A stretch of DNA of 64,000 nt from Azorinus chamasolen (GCA_963576725.1 OY755242.1:58262480-58326479), one strand, 5' to 3'; counted from the stretch's first letter, positions 42,210 to 53,260 are shown. Numbers and translations: made by a program. The notes: generated by a model from the sequence alone, not told the origin.

Positions 42210-42700
42210 GCTACTTTCAACAAGACGTCGCGAAACTAGGAAATAATTATTATAGTGAAATGAATGATTGAATGTAATATTGAATAACAAATGGGGCATT
42301 TTGAAACTAAAACTATTGAAAGTTTGGCAATTGTTTCGTTGCTGTCACGCAGTATGAACATGCAGGCCTTGCATTTGCACAACAACGAACTTCGCCTGAA
42401 CACTTCATGCTAGTCAAATGGTAATGTATTTTCCGAGCTTGGCGGACGCCGCCTCGTAGGTGACTGGAAAAAGTACATAGCTTTACCTAATCTCTGTCTG
42501 GTAGGTAACTAGAATTATCACTAAATGTGATGCATGCCCCACACGGCAGCCTTTTGGTCGCAATCGCAAAAGTTAAAGAGGGATAATTCTGCAAAGCCTA
42601 CCGCTAAACACGTGAAAATTGCGCCCCACTCATTTTACTATTTGTGGTTAATATGTATGACAAATATAGATTCAATAGCGTTCAAACTGAATGAGAGCTT
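42210..42700. other. intron, nothing recognised
   Basis: No repeat or coding signal noted between the LINE and the minisatellite. Confidence 0.5.
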
Positions 42701-42717
42701 CCATCTTCAAGTGCTGA

Positions 42718-42812
42718 CAGGCGGACCAACCGCCAGACCGACAGGCGGACCAACCGCCAGACCGACCGACAGGCGGATCAACCGCCAGACCGACCGACAG
42801 GCGGATTGGATG
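42718..42812 (+). repeat. ~30-bp GC-rich minisatellite, four copies
   Basis: GACAGGCGGACCAACCGCCA plus GACC repeats; each unit contains the small inverted pair GGCGG/CCGCC. Confidence 0.9.
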
Positions 42813-43029
42813 CTTCCTGTTTACTCACTCAAACTTTGTTTGCGGGGGTATAAAATAATAATTAAAATAAAAATAATAAAATATCGGGCAATAGTGCCAA
42901 GTTATTACATAAGATACTTCTGTTGAGGTTCGAATTCACAGCTGCATCGTTGGGAAGCTGATGCTTCAATGGTGAGCTAATGATAATAACCGGTTCCAAT
43001 AATTTCTGTGTTCATTTGCTTTCTTTCAG

Positions 43030-43248
43030 AAAACTAAAGAGCAGTGGCAAATTGTATTCTACATCGTGTCTGGGATCTACATTTTTGGTGGCGTGTTTTA
43101 TTTAGTGTTTGGTTCTGGTGAGACCCAAGAATGGGCCACAGAGGAGATTGGTGTCAGTCATACAGACGACGGTAGTGCTCTAGATGGAGACATTAGTGTG
43201 AAACATAGTAACACCGAGACTGAAAGTTCAAGCACTACTCGTGTTTAA
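43030..43248 (+). CDS. SLC17 transporter, last exon (TM12, C-tail, stop)
   Basis: 219 nt: 72 codons plus TAA (43246-43248). The acceptor is GCTTTCTTTCAG. It encodes KEQWQIVFYIVSGIYIFGG, matching the W..VFYI...I...G start of TM12, then FGSGETQEWA, matching the G..Q.WA end of SLC17 proteins. A hydrophilic tail rich in D, E, S and T follows. A possible poly(A) signal AATAAA is at 43677-43682; none closer was seen. The dead LINE sits in the intron just upstream, in antisense. Confidence 0.94.
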   Translation, partial: KTKEQWQIVFYIVSGIYIFGGVFYLVFGSGETQEWATEEIGVSHTDDGSALDGDISVKHSNTETESSSTTRV

Positions 43249-43267
43249 TTTAACGCTTTATCTGTTA

Positions 43268-43375
43268 GAGATGCCTTTCATGTCCTTGCAAACAAAGCAG
43301 ACCCAGATCAGAGGCTCCTGCAGGAGCCGTCTGATCAGGGTCTGCTTTGTTTGGTTATGAAACAATATAGAATTA
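43268..43375. mobile_element. MITE core in the transporter 3' region
   Basis: GCAAACAAAGCAGACCCAGA...CTGATCAGGGTCTGCTTTGT palindrome 20 bp after the stop codon, likely within the 3' UTR. Confidence 0.6.
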
Positions 43376-43495
43376 ATTCTAATTCTGTTCAGATGTGAGC
43401 ATAAACGATTATCAAGATTGCAAAGGCGCGTAAAGTGTTTATATTTGTTCTCTTAGCTGGGTCTGATTACACAGGCATAGGAGATTATATAATAT

Positions 43496-43616
43496 AAATA
43501 TCACATCCTATGAAGAGCGACAGCGCGTACTGTTAACCCGAGGTTGGTTATGTCCACCGAGGCGTTAGCCGAGGGTTGACAATACGTGCTGTCGCTCTCC
43601 ATAGAATGTGATATTT
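43496..43616. repeat. long hairpin
   Basis: AAATATCACATCCTATG and CATAGAATGTGATATTT bound arms containing AGCGACAGC/GCTGTCGCT; loop ACCGAGGCGTTAGCCGAGG. Confidence 0.85.
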
Positions 43617-44014
43617 GTTTTATTATACCGAACAGCACAATCAATTTCGTCAGCAAAATATTTATTCAATGACAACAATAAACAGTTTGAAAAAACCCTT
43701 AAAAATTGCGGAACTGCTTCACATTTATATTCATTACACGTTATAAATACTGGCGGAGTCCTTTTCACTGTCCAATCTTGACAGACCCTTCTCCGAAATA
43801 GTCGCATAACGCGACATTTCTCAAACATTTAAACAAAAGCAATTATTAAAATGATGTTAGTCGATCAAATTGCAAGCGTCAGATGATGTGAGTCGATGAC
43901 GCCACGCACACAATTTAATAAGCGCTCATTGATCTAGATGTTCCGTACCTATGGTAGCGGGAGACAGTATTTTTCCGACAGTAATTTTTCCCGCTGGGCC
44001 TGGCAGTATTTCTA

Positions 44015-44075
44015 TGTCACGGTGGCCTATGGGAGATTAAGATTGAAAATGAAATTGAGGTATAATAAATTGTTT
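44015..44075 (+). repeat. dispersed 60-bp repeat (inverted partner at 46143-46202)
   Basis: TCACGGTGGCCTATGGGAGA...GAAATTGAGGTATAATAA. The reverse complement recurs 2.1 kb away. Confidence 0.75.
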
Positions 44076-44554
44076 TATTATTATTATTATTTATTACATA
44101 TTTATTATAACTGCAATTACATTCCACCAATTATATGCTTTTAAATTAATTATTTTTCTTCTGCATTCTGCGCATGTCAGATATATCTTTTCTGCATAAT
44201 AATGAAATAAATTAGCATGTCCAATACCAAACATGTATTTTTTTTGTAAATCATTCACACGCCTTACCTAAATTTCTGATTTCATTTAATTCTACAAATT
44301 GTTTTGATTTATAAAAAATCAAACAGTTTTACTTAAAATCAAAATGACTAAATGCCACGTCTTCAATTTTCGACTCGTGTCTAAATTCATCAGACAGACC
44401 CGCCAAGTTTGAAAACTTGAGGTATTTTAGACCATGCATAAAAGGTCGTTGGAAATTTAGGGCCATCACCGCGAACACACTTCTATGTTGAGTGCCCGTG
44501 CTTGTATATCCCTTTAATTTATAATGATGTGCGCAACCACCACCCACATTTCTC

Positions 44555-44746
44555 CGAGGTCCAGATAAGATAAATTAAATTATTTTCAAGAATAACTTCT
44601 TTATTTCTCCACCAAACCCTGTGTTGTGACCACTCTTTATATTTGTCTCAAAGCGAGCGACGATTCTAAAGAGTGGTCACAACATAGGGTTTGGTGGAGA
44701 AAATGCGATTTTAGTATTTGAATACACACTTTTATCTGTTGCTCTG
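44555..44746. mobile_element. J-family palindromic MITE
   Basis: GAGGTCCAGATAAGAT...TTTATCTGTTGCTCTG; core AACCCTGTGTTGTGACCACT and its complement. Confidence 0.8.
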
Positions 44747-44805
44747 TGCCTAATAAATCCACGAAGGTGTGAACAAGTGAATTTAGACACAAAAGTCATA
44801 AGCAA

Positions 44806-45032
44806 TAACCCATTCCCTCATTTTGACGGCTTTTGACACCTCGGTAAAATGACTTTATGAAACCATTGTGATATATATAGCGTTACTTGTTTTGCACCAT
44901 AGCAGCAATGCTCTATTTATTACAATGGTTTCAAAACTACACAATTTTAAAATTCCATTATAAAATGCTCCTTTTCAGCAGACTTACTCAAGGACGTTTG
45001 GTCTAAAAATAGCCTATGAGGTAATGGGTTAA
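44806..45032. mobile_element. E-family MITE, full length
   Basis: TAACCCATTCCCTCATTTTG...CTATGAGGTAATGGGTTAA. Confidence 0.85.
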
Positions 45033-45039
45033 GGCACAC

Positions 45040-45715
45040 ATTATTTTAACAACAGACCTATATCCAGCATATCTATATACAACAGATCTATCAACCCTTT
45101 CCTTGTTCAATATTAATGTAAGGAATAATGACACCATGGCTAGTTTTTAGCTGATTTTTTATAATGGGCTGTGTATCCAGGATAATTTTGGTTGTGGTAA
45201 AAATAAAAATATCAGATCTATGATAAGCTTATAACCAAACAGAGCAGATCCTGATCAGACCGCTCCTTTCAACTCAATGTATCCTTGGCCTTGACATTAA
45301 TTATAGAAAAACGTTCGTGCGGAGCAAATCTTATATACTTAATCATCAAGGAATACCAAACCTTTCTGTATAAATACGTTTTGCACGGAGTACAATATAA
45401 ACACTGCGCGTGTTTCTCTCTCTTGACGCTTCTAATGTAATGTTATTTATCAAATCTAGTTCAACGTGCATGAAACGAGCGAATAGAAACGTACATATCA
45501 ACTTTGCATTCCGACATTTGCGTGTTTAGTCGGATGTGGTGTTTTTCATCATTGACCGTCGGCTAAGATAAGAAACGAGGCTTAATGTCGATCATACTGA
45601 TCTGTGACTTGACCCTTGCAGGTTACACTGTTCGAGATGTTCAATTTCTTTTCGACCTAAAATAACATTCATAGTTACATTTAAAAGTTTGCATTATTTG
45701 CCATTCAAGATCATC
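45040..45715. other. intergenic, mostly unrecognised
   Basis: A left-end I-type fragment near 45098-45275 (AACCCTTTCCTTGTTC...AACAGAGCAGATCCTGATC), then unique sequence. Confidence 0.45.
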
Positions 45716-45721
45716 TAGTGC

Positions 45722-45962
45722 AGTTAAGCCTTTACTCCATAACTGCGTCTTTCTATGCCTTTGCAAACACAGTAGAACCAGATCAGACGGCTTCTGTTGG
45801 AGCATGATCATGATCTGCTCTGCTTGCTTATGAAATAATATAGATATGATTTTACAGATTCTGTCATGGCCAAAACTTCATATGTCCATTATAAAAATGA
45901 ATCTGATAAGTATTGATAATATTATCATTTCTTACATAAATATTCATGGAGTAAAGGGTTAA
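45722..45962. mobile_element. I-family MITE, reversed
   Basis: TTAAGCCTTTACTCCATAAC...ATATTCATGGAGTAAAGGGT then TAA. Confidence 0.8.
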
Positions 45963-46142
45963 GCCTTTCATATTGAATGTACTCTACAGATAAACAATGA
46001 TAAGCCACTCCAAGTGGAATATTCAGCATACAAATGCTTAAGAAGTAGGAAGGAACTGCGTAAGGGAAGGATGAAGAGGGCTACCCTAGTAGCATTACAT
46101 ATTTGAATAATTCAATAACTTACATTTCTTTACCGTATGACA

Positions 46143-46202
46143 TAAGAAATTATTATACCTCAATTTCATTTACAATGTTAATCTCTCATAAGCCACCGTG
46201 AT
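46143..46202 (-). repeat. dispersed 60-bp repeat (inverted partner of 44015-44075)
   Basis: TTATTATACCTCAATTTCAT...TCTCATAAGCCACCGTGA. Confidence 0.75.
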
Positions 46203-46204
46203 TG

Positions 46205-46440
46205 CTTCAATACAATTCAATACATAATACAACACAACGCAATATAATAGAATATAAAACAATACAATATGATGCAATACAATACAATATAATGCAATAC
46301 AATACAATGCAATGTAATGCATTACAATGTAATACAATACAATGTCATGTAGTGTAATACGATACCATACAATACGATACCATTCAATACAATTTTAGAG
46401 GCTGGGCTTGATTCAATACAATGCAATTCATTACTAGATA
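46205..46440 (+). repeat. (CAATA)n-like degenerate microsatellite
   Basis: Runs of ACAATACAATATAATGCAAT over about 230 bp. Confidence 0.85.
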
Positions 46441-46849
46441 TACAATTAAAAAGAAAAGAATGCAATGCAAGTTTTACTTTTACCATTGTTTGTAAGCTAT
46501 ATAATGTTCATACTATTTGACTCGTCCAGAGAGCGTGTAAAACTATCAATTATTCCGATAACTCTTTTAATGCATAATTTTCGTCCACAAACAATGTATT
46601 AAGTAAGTCAGTATGGCACTGTACGCGCTTCGCCCCACGTTATCATCTCAAAATGAAGTAGAATTATAATGTAGCAAGATGTTTTCAATTATCGTTTCAT
46701 GTTGAAAAATCAATATAAGCAACTCAATGAAACACCCGTGCATGTTGTACAGGTTACAAACATGGCAGTCAGCTCTTGTACATATGCACTTATGTCTGCG
46801 TAAAATGAGTTGAAAATATGATAAGTGAGAATATTTATACGCAATGTAA

Positions 46850-46990
46850 ACCCTTTACTCCATTAATACGTATATGTAGGAGCCGTTGATTAGTGTCTAC
46901 TCTGTTTGCTTGTGGCCATATATAGATCTGATTCTACAGTTTCTGCCAAGGCCAAAACGTGCCTGTGTTCATATGCCATTATACATCAAT
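46850..46990. mobile_element. I-family MITE, left-end remnant
   Basis: AACCCTTTACTCCATTAATA...TCTACTCTGTTTGCTTGTGG. Confidence 0.5.
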
Positions 46991-47930
46991 GTAGTTTTAA
47001 GTGTTCATTGATTTTAAGTCACAAGAAATGTTAGGAACAGAGACAGCCATAAAAGATGCAGCTTTATGAGATGCTATATGCACACCAAGCATGAAGAACT
47101 TACCTATAGCATTTCAAAAGTTCTAACCACAATAAAATTTACGGACAAAAGCCTTTGACCTTGACACGTAAACTTGGCCGTGACATGTAGCTTCTTGAGA
47201 TGCATATACCCATCAAATAGGAAACCCTTACCAGAATCACTTTTAAATTAATAACCATTTTTTAAAAAAATACGGGAAAATGGCATTTGACCTTGACACG
47301 CGACATTGACCATACATTATTTAAAAGACACAGTTCAATGAAATTCTAATATATGCCAAGTATGAACTGATTATTTATAGTACTTAAAAAGTTATAGCCA
47401 ATATTGAATTTACGGAAGAAATACCTTTAGCCTTGACACATTACATTGCCCAGACACCATTAAAAAGATGCAGCGTCATGAGAAGCATAGGCACATTAAA
47501 TATGAAGTAAGTATCACTACAAGTTCAAAACTAACAATACGGCTATAATGTCAAATACCCATTTTTAACTATCCATAGAGATTTTTTACTTCAAAACACA
47601 AGTATGATATGCATTGCACAAGGTTTTCTATAACTAATGTCAGATGTTAAGGTCACAGTGACCTGACCATGGCACATGACCTTCCAACATCCCAAGATGT
47701 ACTCACACACAACATTTGGCATTCCTACCTCAAGTAATAAAGTACAGGGGTTTTCTATAGCTGGGGTCAGAGGTCAATGTCAAGGCAACGGTGACCTGAA
47801 CTAGTACACAACACTATGCTATCCCAAGATGAACTAACACCCAAAACGCGGGGTTTCCTACCTTAAGTAATACAGGAGGTATACTCCGAACAATGTTTTT
47901 CTGTAACTGAGGTCAGAGGTCAAGTTCAAA

Positions 47931-49062
47931 GACTAATAGAATCAAGCATGGGTTTTGTTAAAGACGGGGGGTTTCTATACCCGAGGTTGGTCTGTTCCAG
48001 TCGGAAACGAGCTTTAGCGAGTTTCCGATAGGAACAGACCAACCGAGGGTATAGAACCCCCGGCTTTAACAAAACCCATGCTTGATTGTTTTTCTCGCTG
48101 AAATACGCCTTAAAAGTTAAAACCAATTAAATTAACGAATTTTGTGAAGTACTACTTTACATTGCGTGATACGGCTTCCATATCTAATAGCAACAGACCG
48201 CAGCATAACTTTAGGCGTGACTCCAAAATGACGTCATTTGTTATGACAACCACAAACGTTACGTTTTGGCGTAAATATTAATGACTGAGAGACTACAAAA
48301 CAACGTCTTCGGTTAATTAAATAGGCTTTTAAAGTGTTTATATGATAAATAGAATTTCATATTCGTGCCAATTACTTATATTAATTTCAATTCATAAGGT
48401 TGTTGCCTATAGAAATGTTGGTATAATTCTGTAAGAATTCCTTCCCTGTATTGATTTTACCCAATCGCGCGTATGAATACACTAGTCACGGGGTGTTCCA
48501 GATTAATAGAATCAAGCATGGATTTTGTTAAAGACGGGGGTTTCTATACCCGAGGTTGGTCTGTTCCAGTCGGAAACGAGCTTAACGAGTTTCCGATAGG
48601 AACAGACCAACCGAGGGTATAGAACCCCCAGGCTTTAACAAAACCCATGCTTGATTATTTCTCTCGCTGAAATTCGCCCTAAAACCAAGTAAATTAACGA
48701 ATTGTGTGAAGTACTACTTTACATTGCGTAATACGACTTCCATATCTAATAGCAACAGACTGCAGCATAACTTTAGGCGTGACAAAATGACGTCATTTGT
48801 TATGACAACCACAAACGTTACGTTTTGGGGTAAATATAAATAACTGAGTGACTGCAAAACAACGTCTTCGGTTAATTAAATAGGCTTTTAAAGTGTTTAT
48901 ATGATAAATAGAATTTCATATTCGTGCTACTTAATTATATTAATTTCAATTCATACGGGTGTTGCCTATAGAAATGTTGGTATAATTCTGTAAGAATTCT
49001 ACCCCTTGTATTGATTTTACCCAATCGCGCGTATGAATACACTAGTCACGGGGTGTTCCAGA
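47931..49062 (+). repeat. two tandem copies of a ~570-bp hairpin-headed unit
   Basis: Unit 1 is 47931-48500 and unit 2 is 48501-49062, nearly identical. Each starts with a ~146-bp inverted repeat (47942-48087; 48510-48656) running from ATCAAGCATG to CATGCTTGAT around a GAAACGAGC..TTCCGATAGG loop. A ~420-bp non-palindromic body follows and ends CACGGGGTGTTCCAGAT. No coding capacity is seen. The pair interrupts an old tandem-repeat element. Confidence 0.85.
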
Positions 49063-49190
49063 TAAGGATTTCTAGTACGGCTATTTTTAGTAACTCAACT
49101 TATCTAGCACGGCTGAGAAGCGAGAAAAGGATTTCTAGTACGGCTATTTTTAGTAACTCAGCTTATCTAGCACGGCTGAGAAGCGAGAAA
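49063..49190 (+). repeat. two copies of a 65-bp repeat
   Basis: AGGATTTCTAGTACGGCTAT...AGAAGCGAGAAA occurs twice in tandem, immediately after the duplicated hairpin unit, and may be the end module of the same element. Confidence 0.8.
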
Positions 49191-49670
49191 CAGCAATCTG
49201 TAACTGGTACGTGAGACTCCGCCATCCCAAGATATACTCATGCACCAAATTTGGCATTCCTACGCCAATTAATGCATGAGATAGTTATGCACCGGACAAT
49301 TTATGTCAATAGCTTAGGTCAGATGTCAAGGTCAAGGCTACAGAGACATGAACATGATGCGCAACACTCCGCCGTCCGAGATGTACTCACAAATCACATA
49401 ATAGCATACCTACCTCATGTAATGTAAGATATATGCTCTGAATAATGTTGTTCTATATTTTAGGGCAGAGGAAATGTCAAGATCAAGGCCACAGTGACCT
49501 GAAAATGGTACGCAACATGTACCTACACACCAAATTTGACTTTCGTACCGCAAGTCATACAGGAGATATGATCCGGACAAGGGTTTCCATAGCAGAAGTC
49601 AGAGGCTTATGTCAAGGTCATAGCGACCTGAACACTCTATCATCCCAAGTTGTACTTGCACATCAAATTT

Positions 49671-49800
49671 GGCAGAACAGAACAGAACAGAACAGATCCT
49701 TTATTTTTCGTCACAGTTTACATAAAAGTAACAACATGTGAGCTTATAGAGGAAAACATAAATCACAAAGAATAATACCAAACCTTAAGAATACATGTAT
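49671..49800 (-). mobile_element. retroposon 3' end with (AGAAC)n tail, minus orientation
   Basis: AGAACAGAACAGAACAGATC then CTTTATTTTTCGTCAC, the reverse of an AATAAAG-(TTCTG)n end; inserted in the old tandem-repeat element. Confidence 0.45.
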
Positions 49801-50079
49801 TAATGTCGTGTACTGAGGCATTTATACCTCAAGTAATTTAGGAGATATGCTCCGTTCTGAACAAGGCTTTTCTATAGTTAAGGTCAGAGGTCAATGTCGA
49901 CGTCACTGCGACCTGAACTTGGTACGTACACGCCAAATGTGGCGTTTCTACCTGTAATGATATAGGAAATATGGTCCGGACAAGCTGTACACGGGTACGT
50001 ACACACGTGCATGCACATGGGCAGAACGATCACTATATACCAGTAAAGCAAGCTGTGGGTGCATATTAATGCTTATGTA

Positions 50080-51320
50080 GTCATTGATAAAATTGGATTC
50101 AAAAGATGTCACTTTCGCAAAGGGCTACGAGTCCTCTAACTCAACTCCGCCCTGTATTCAGAATTGTGATAAATACGCGTCCACATTAACATGTTACAAA
50201 CATCCGTCAAAACTTAAACAAGCGTCAAATGATTCCTAACCCAGTGGAAGCGAAGTAAGTTATAGTTTTGTGTTTGTGTTTACTGTTATATCAAGATTCT
50301 ATTCATACGCAAACAGCCATGCTTTACACGATTAGTTGGGCTACCGTTTTGAAATTTCTGCAAGACCGGACCGGACAGACTCGATTATGAGATGAATGCC
50401 CTACTTTGAGTCGCGCTTGATTACAGCGTGAGCGACACTGTAAAGATTGAAAATCGGCCGGTGACTATAGATGGTTTCAACTACGTTGAATCCATAAAAA
50501 AAAGTTAATTAATATCCATGATTAAATAAATAGTTATGTAGTAAAGGGTAAAATGAATGATTATTTGTTTATTCCGTTAATGATCGTAACGTTAATCATC
50601 GATGTCGGAAACCGCCATTTTGATCCACAACCGGTACAGCCAGTGCTTAGTTCACATTTGTGTACTCTAAATGGTGATGTCGAGCTACTTTCGGTTTTAA
50701 CGATATCCAAGACGGCAACCGTGGCCTCACAAAATTAGCATGCTGTCTTACAGTTCATTAATGAGACTAAGCCAGTGCTTAACCCCGCTCATGGTAGAGA
50801 CACATTTAACGGACTTGAAATCAGAACACGCCCATATTAGACAGCTCCTGCTTACGAAATGATATAGATCGGATTTCACAGTTCTTGCCAAATTCAAATA
50901 TCACCCTGATCATAATGTCATTTCAAACGATTAAGCTATTTATTATTCATAGTCATTATCTCTTGCATGAGTATTACACAGACGAAGGGCTAAGCCGATC
51001 GGCCTGTTGCCAGTAGAGGTTTGCCTGTTGCCAGTAGAGGTTTGATTAAGGCCGTAACAACATGTTTCAGTGCTTTACAGTCGGATATGTTGAAGAATTC
51101 ATGGTCAGCTCCCAACTCAACATATCAGTGAGGTCAGTGACCGCTGGTCACTTGATCCACTCTTAATGGTTTTTAAGCCTTTCAAAAAATAGAAAAACAA
51201 TGAAAAAGGGACACACACAAGGACCTCGAGGTCCCTCGCGTCTTAATATGTCTTCAACCGTTCATTGCAGATATTCTTTCCACGCCATAAATTTGGCAGC
51301 ATCCGAGCGTACTTATTTAA
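50080..51320. other. intergenic, mostly unrecognised
   Basis: Only a degenerate MITE core near 50790-50890 and a 22-bp duplication GGCCTGTTGCCAGTAGAGGT at about 51000-51040 were noted. No coding signal. Confidence 0.5.
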
Positions 51321-51325
51321 CCATT

Positions 51326-51554
51326 TTCCCAATAAGGCACCTTTAAAGCCTTTGTAAACAGAGTAGACCCAGATCAAAAGGCTCGTGTAGTCGTCTGATC
51401 TGGGTCTGCTCTGTTTGCGTATGGAAAGGAATATGGATCTGATTCTATACATTGAGCCATGACCAGAATTTCTTGTGCTGATATGCCATTCTAAAAAATT
51501 ATTCATTATATCAGTATTTCTTACATGAATATTCAGTGATTGAAGGGTTAAGCA
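51326..51554. mobile_element. I-family MITE, reversed
   Basis: TTAACCATTTTCCCAATAAG...ACATGAATATTCAGTGATTG then AAGGGTTAA. Confidence 0.75.
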
Positions 51555-51568
51555 TGGGAGATTGTTTT

Positions 51569-52313
51569 TGTCAATGCTACAGCGAAGGTCTAGCAATTAG
51601 GTGTACCATCAGCATCTAAATTGTCAATGCTACAGCGAAGGTCTAGCAATTAGGTGTACCATCAGCATCTAAATTGTCAATGCTACAGCGAAGGTCTAGC
51701 AATTAGGTGTACCATCAGCATCTAAATTGTCAATGCTACAGCGAAGGTCTAGCAATTAGGTGTATCATCAGCATCTAAATTGTCAATGCTACAGCGAAGG
51801 TCTAGCAATTAGGTGTACCATCAGCATCTAAATTGTCAATGCTACAGCGAAGGTCTAGCAATTAGGTGTATCATCAGCATCTAAATTGTCAATGCTACAG
51901 CGAAGGTCTAGCAATTAGGTGTACCATCAGCATCTAAATTGTCAATGCTACAGCGAAGGTCTAGCAATTAGGTGTATCATCAGCATCTAAATTGTCAATG
52001 CTACAGCGAAGGTCTAGCAATTAGGTGTATCATCAGCATCTAAATTGTCAATGCTACAGCGAAGGTCTAGCAATTAGGCGTATCATCAGCATCTAAATTG
52101 TCAATGCTACAGCGAAGGTCTAGCAATTAGGTGTACCATCAGCATCTAAATTGTCAATGCTACAGCGAAGGTCTAGCAATTAGGTGTATCATCAGCATCT
52201 AAATTGTCAATGCTACAGCGAAGGTCTAGCAATTAGGTGTATCATCAGCATCTAAATTGTCAATGCTACAGCGAAGGTCTAGCCATTAGGTGTATCATCA
52301 GCATCTAAATTGT
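51569..52313 (+). repeat. 53-bp minisatellite, fourteen copies
   Basis: TTGTCAATGCTACAGCGAAG then GTCTAGCAATTAGGTGTAYC and ATCAGCATCTAAA, period 53. Variation is almost confined to one C/T site (GTACCATC versus GTATCATC), indicating very recent expansion. Confidence 0.96.
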
Positions 52314-52394
52314 CGGACTCTATCATTCTTTTCTAAATCCTTACAGTGAATAAATCAGGACTGCTCAATTTTTTTCCAACGTCCGATTTGATTA

Positions 52395-52480
52395 AGCTTT
52401 TGAGAAACTATTGACAGTCAAACAGACTGGATCCTGGTGAGAGAGACACCGAGTTACACCCCGGATAGCGGGGTAACGGT
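52395..52480. mobile_element. F-family hairpin, degenerate
   Basis: TCAAACAGACTGGATCCTGG...ACACCGAGTTACACCCCGG. Confidence 0.5.
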
Positions 52481-52633
52481 TAAACAAAAGATTATATCTC
52501 ATACTTTTATTTCCAAACTGTTGCAGATGACAATAAAAGTAGATTTAAATATTAACATATGACGATAAAAGTAAATTTAAATATTAACATATTGCAATAT
52601 GAGCAGATGACATTTTTCCAGGCGTGTCTTATT

Positions 52634-52830
52634 TTAGCCCTTGTCATGCTATAAGCACGACTTGACTCCATTTTTAATAGTTTGGATCCAGATGAGAAGC
52701 CGAGTAATTCGGCGTCTCATCAGGATCCAAACTGTTTGACGCTCGGTCAGCAGTTCCTAAAACAATTGTACGAATCAGAAGTAAGTAAAAAATGCAACAG
52801 ATCTGAGTTTTGGCAGCCATGTTTTGTTCA
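52634..52830. mobile_element. F-family MITE
   Basis: AGCCCTTGTCATGCTATAAG, hairpin GGATCCAGATGAGAAGCCGA/TCGGCGTCTCATCAGGATCC, then the decayed right arm. Confidence 0.7.
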
Positions 52831-53250
52831 GCACATGAACGGTTAATCCATGTTAGTGTTCAGCCTACTCACACTGTTCATTTTGAACAGATTAGGATTA
52901 TCTGTGTGATCACAAAGGCGATCATGATCCCTTGGATTAGTCCAGCCTAGTAGCGCGTTTGGTCCAACCCTAATGGGATTATTCACTCGTTTAAACCAGC
53001 TCGTTCATTTTAATTGATTATTTCTCCAATACCTACCAGTCACGTTTCTACGCGTTAAAAGTTAAGTTCAATATGTTTTTATTATTTATAAAACAAAAGA
53101 GACCTCGGTCGTTTTAGGACTGGCTTCCGCGTGTTTTCGATAGCTGGACAAATAGTATAGTCATTCATATTTGATTTTCAGTTGTCTTTTAAACAATAAC
53201 TTTCGGAATCAAATTTCGTGTCAGGTGAACGGCGAGTGTGGTTTTCAAAC

Positions 53251-53260
53251 TATATAAAAG
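53251..53260 (+). promoter_or_regulatory. TATA box of gene 2
   Basis: TATATAAAAG lies 164 bp upstream of the first in-frame ATG of gene 2. Transcription would begin near 53280-53290. The leader then contains a short upstream ORF (ATG at 53300, stop at 53360-53362, 20 codons) in a different frame, which may damp translation. Inferred from sequence only. Confidence 0.5.

Larger units (their letters stand above)
38826..42210 (-). mobile_element. dead non-LTR retrotransposon (LINE) with ORF1 remnant, endonuclease and partial RT
   Basis: Antisense to gene 1 in its last intron. In minus-strand order: C-terminal piece of an ORF1-like protein, an apurinic-type endonuclease, and a reverse transcriptase with its C-terminal zinc-knuckle-like region. 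The coding 3' end is at 38834 and passes into degenerate GTAGG-rich DNA, possibly seeded by the element's tail. The endonuclease-RT order and CPNCD...H...C end point to a jockey/CR1/I-like LINE; the clade is unresolved. One nonsense codon and a large internal RT deletion make it non-autonomous. The 5' end is truncated near 42200. Confidence 0.9.
11281..43248 (+). other. SLC17-family transporter gene, eight 3' coding exons (N-terminus outside window)
   Basis: Eight exons with AG acceptors and compatible phases splice into 433 codons ending in TAA. The product is a 12-TM major facilitator of the SLC17 anion/H+ (or Na+) symporter family (sialin, NPT, VGLUT), expected in lysosomal, vesicular or plasma membrane. 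Recognisable in order (residues of the partial protein): DWDKPTQG (6-13), a TM4 stretch RALSGLVQ (72-79), WAPPLER (93-99), FYVFG (end of exon 3), SDSPKDHPRIS (156-166), SLPVWAI (exon 5), LSAMPFLG (exon 6), LDIASQYSGI (exon 7) and a short acidic/Ser-rich cytosolic tail. In human sialin the TM4 residues are Arg168, Glu171 and Glu175 (from memory). Here the Arg is kept but the two Glu are Ser75 and Gln79, which is more NPT1-like, so substrate cannot be assigned. About 60-110 N-terminal residues including TM1 are missing from the window. Family is secure; subfamily is not. Confidence 0.93.
47030..50069 (-). mobile_element. old diverged copy of the tandem-repeat element (minus)
   Basis: Its right end (50025-50069) resembles the reversed 5' end ATGCCCCC...TATAGTGATCG with many changes. 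The interior (47630-47920 and 49190-49990) repeats TCCCAAGATGTACTCACAC, ATTTGGCATTCCTACC and GTCAGAGGTCAAGGTC, the same satellite theme as 25860-27780. One exact GGTCACAGTGACC lies at 47651-47663. About four other units of ~140 bp (47035-47540) carry TTTGACCTTGACACG. It is interrupted by the hairpin units at 47931-49190. Confidence 0.6.

Noticed and set aside
47926..48126. Minus-strand 66-codon frame over the hairpin
   Set aside because: It reads through an inverted repeat that recurs at 48510 with indels breaking the frame.
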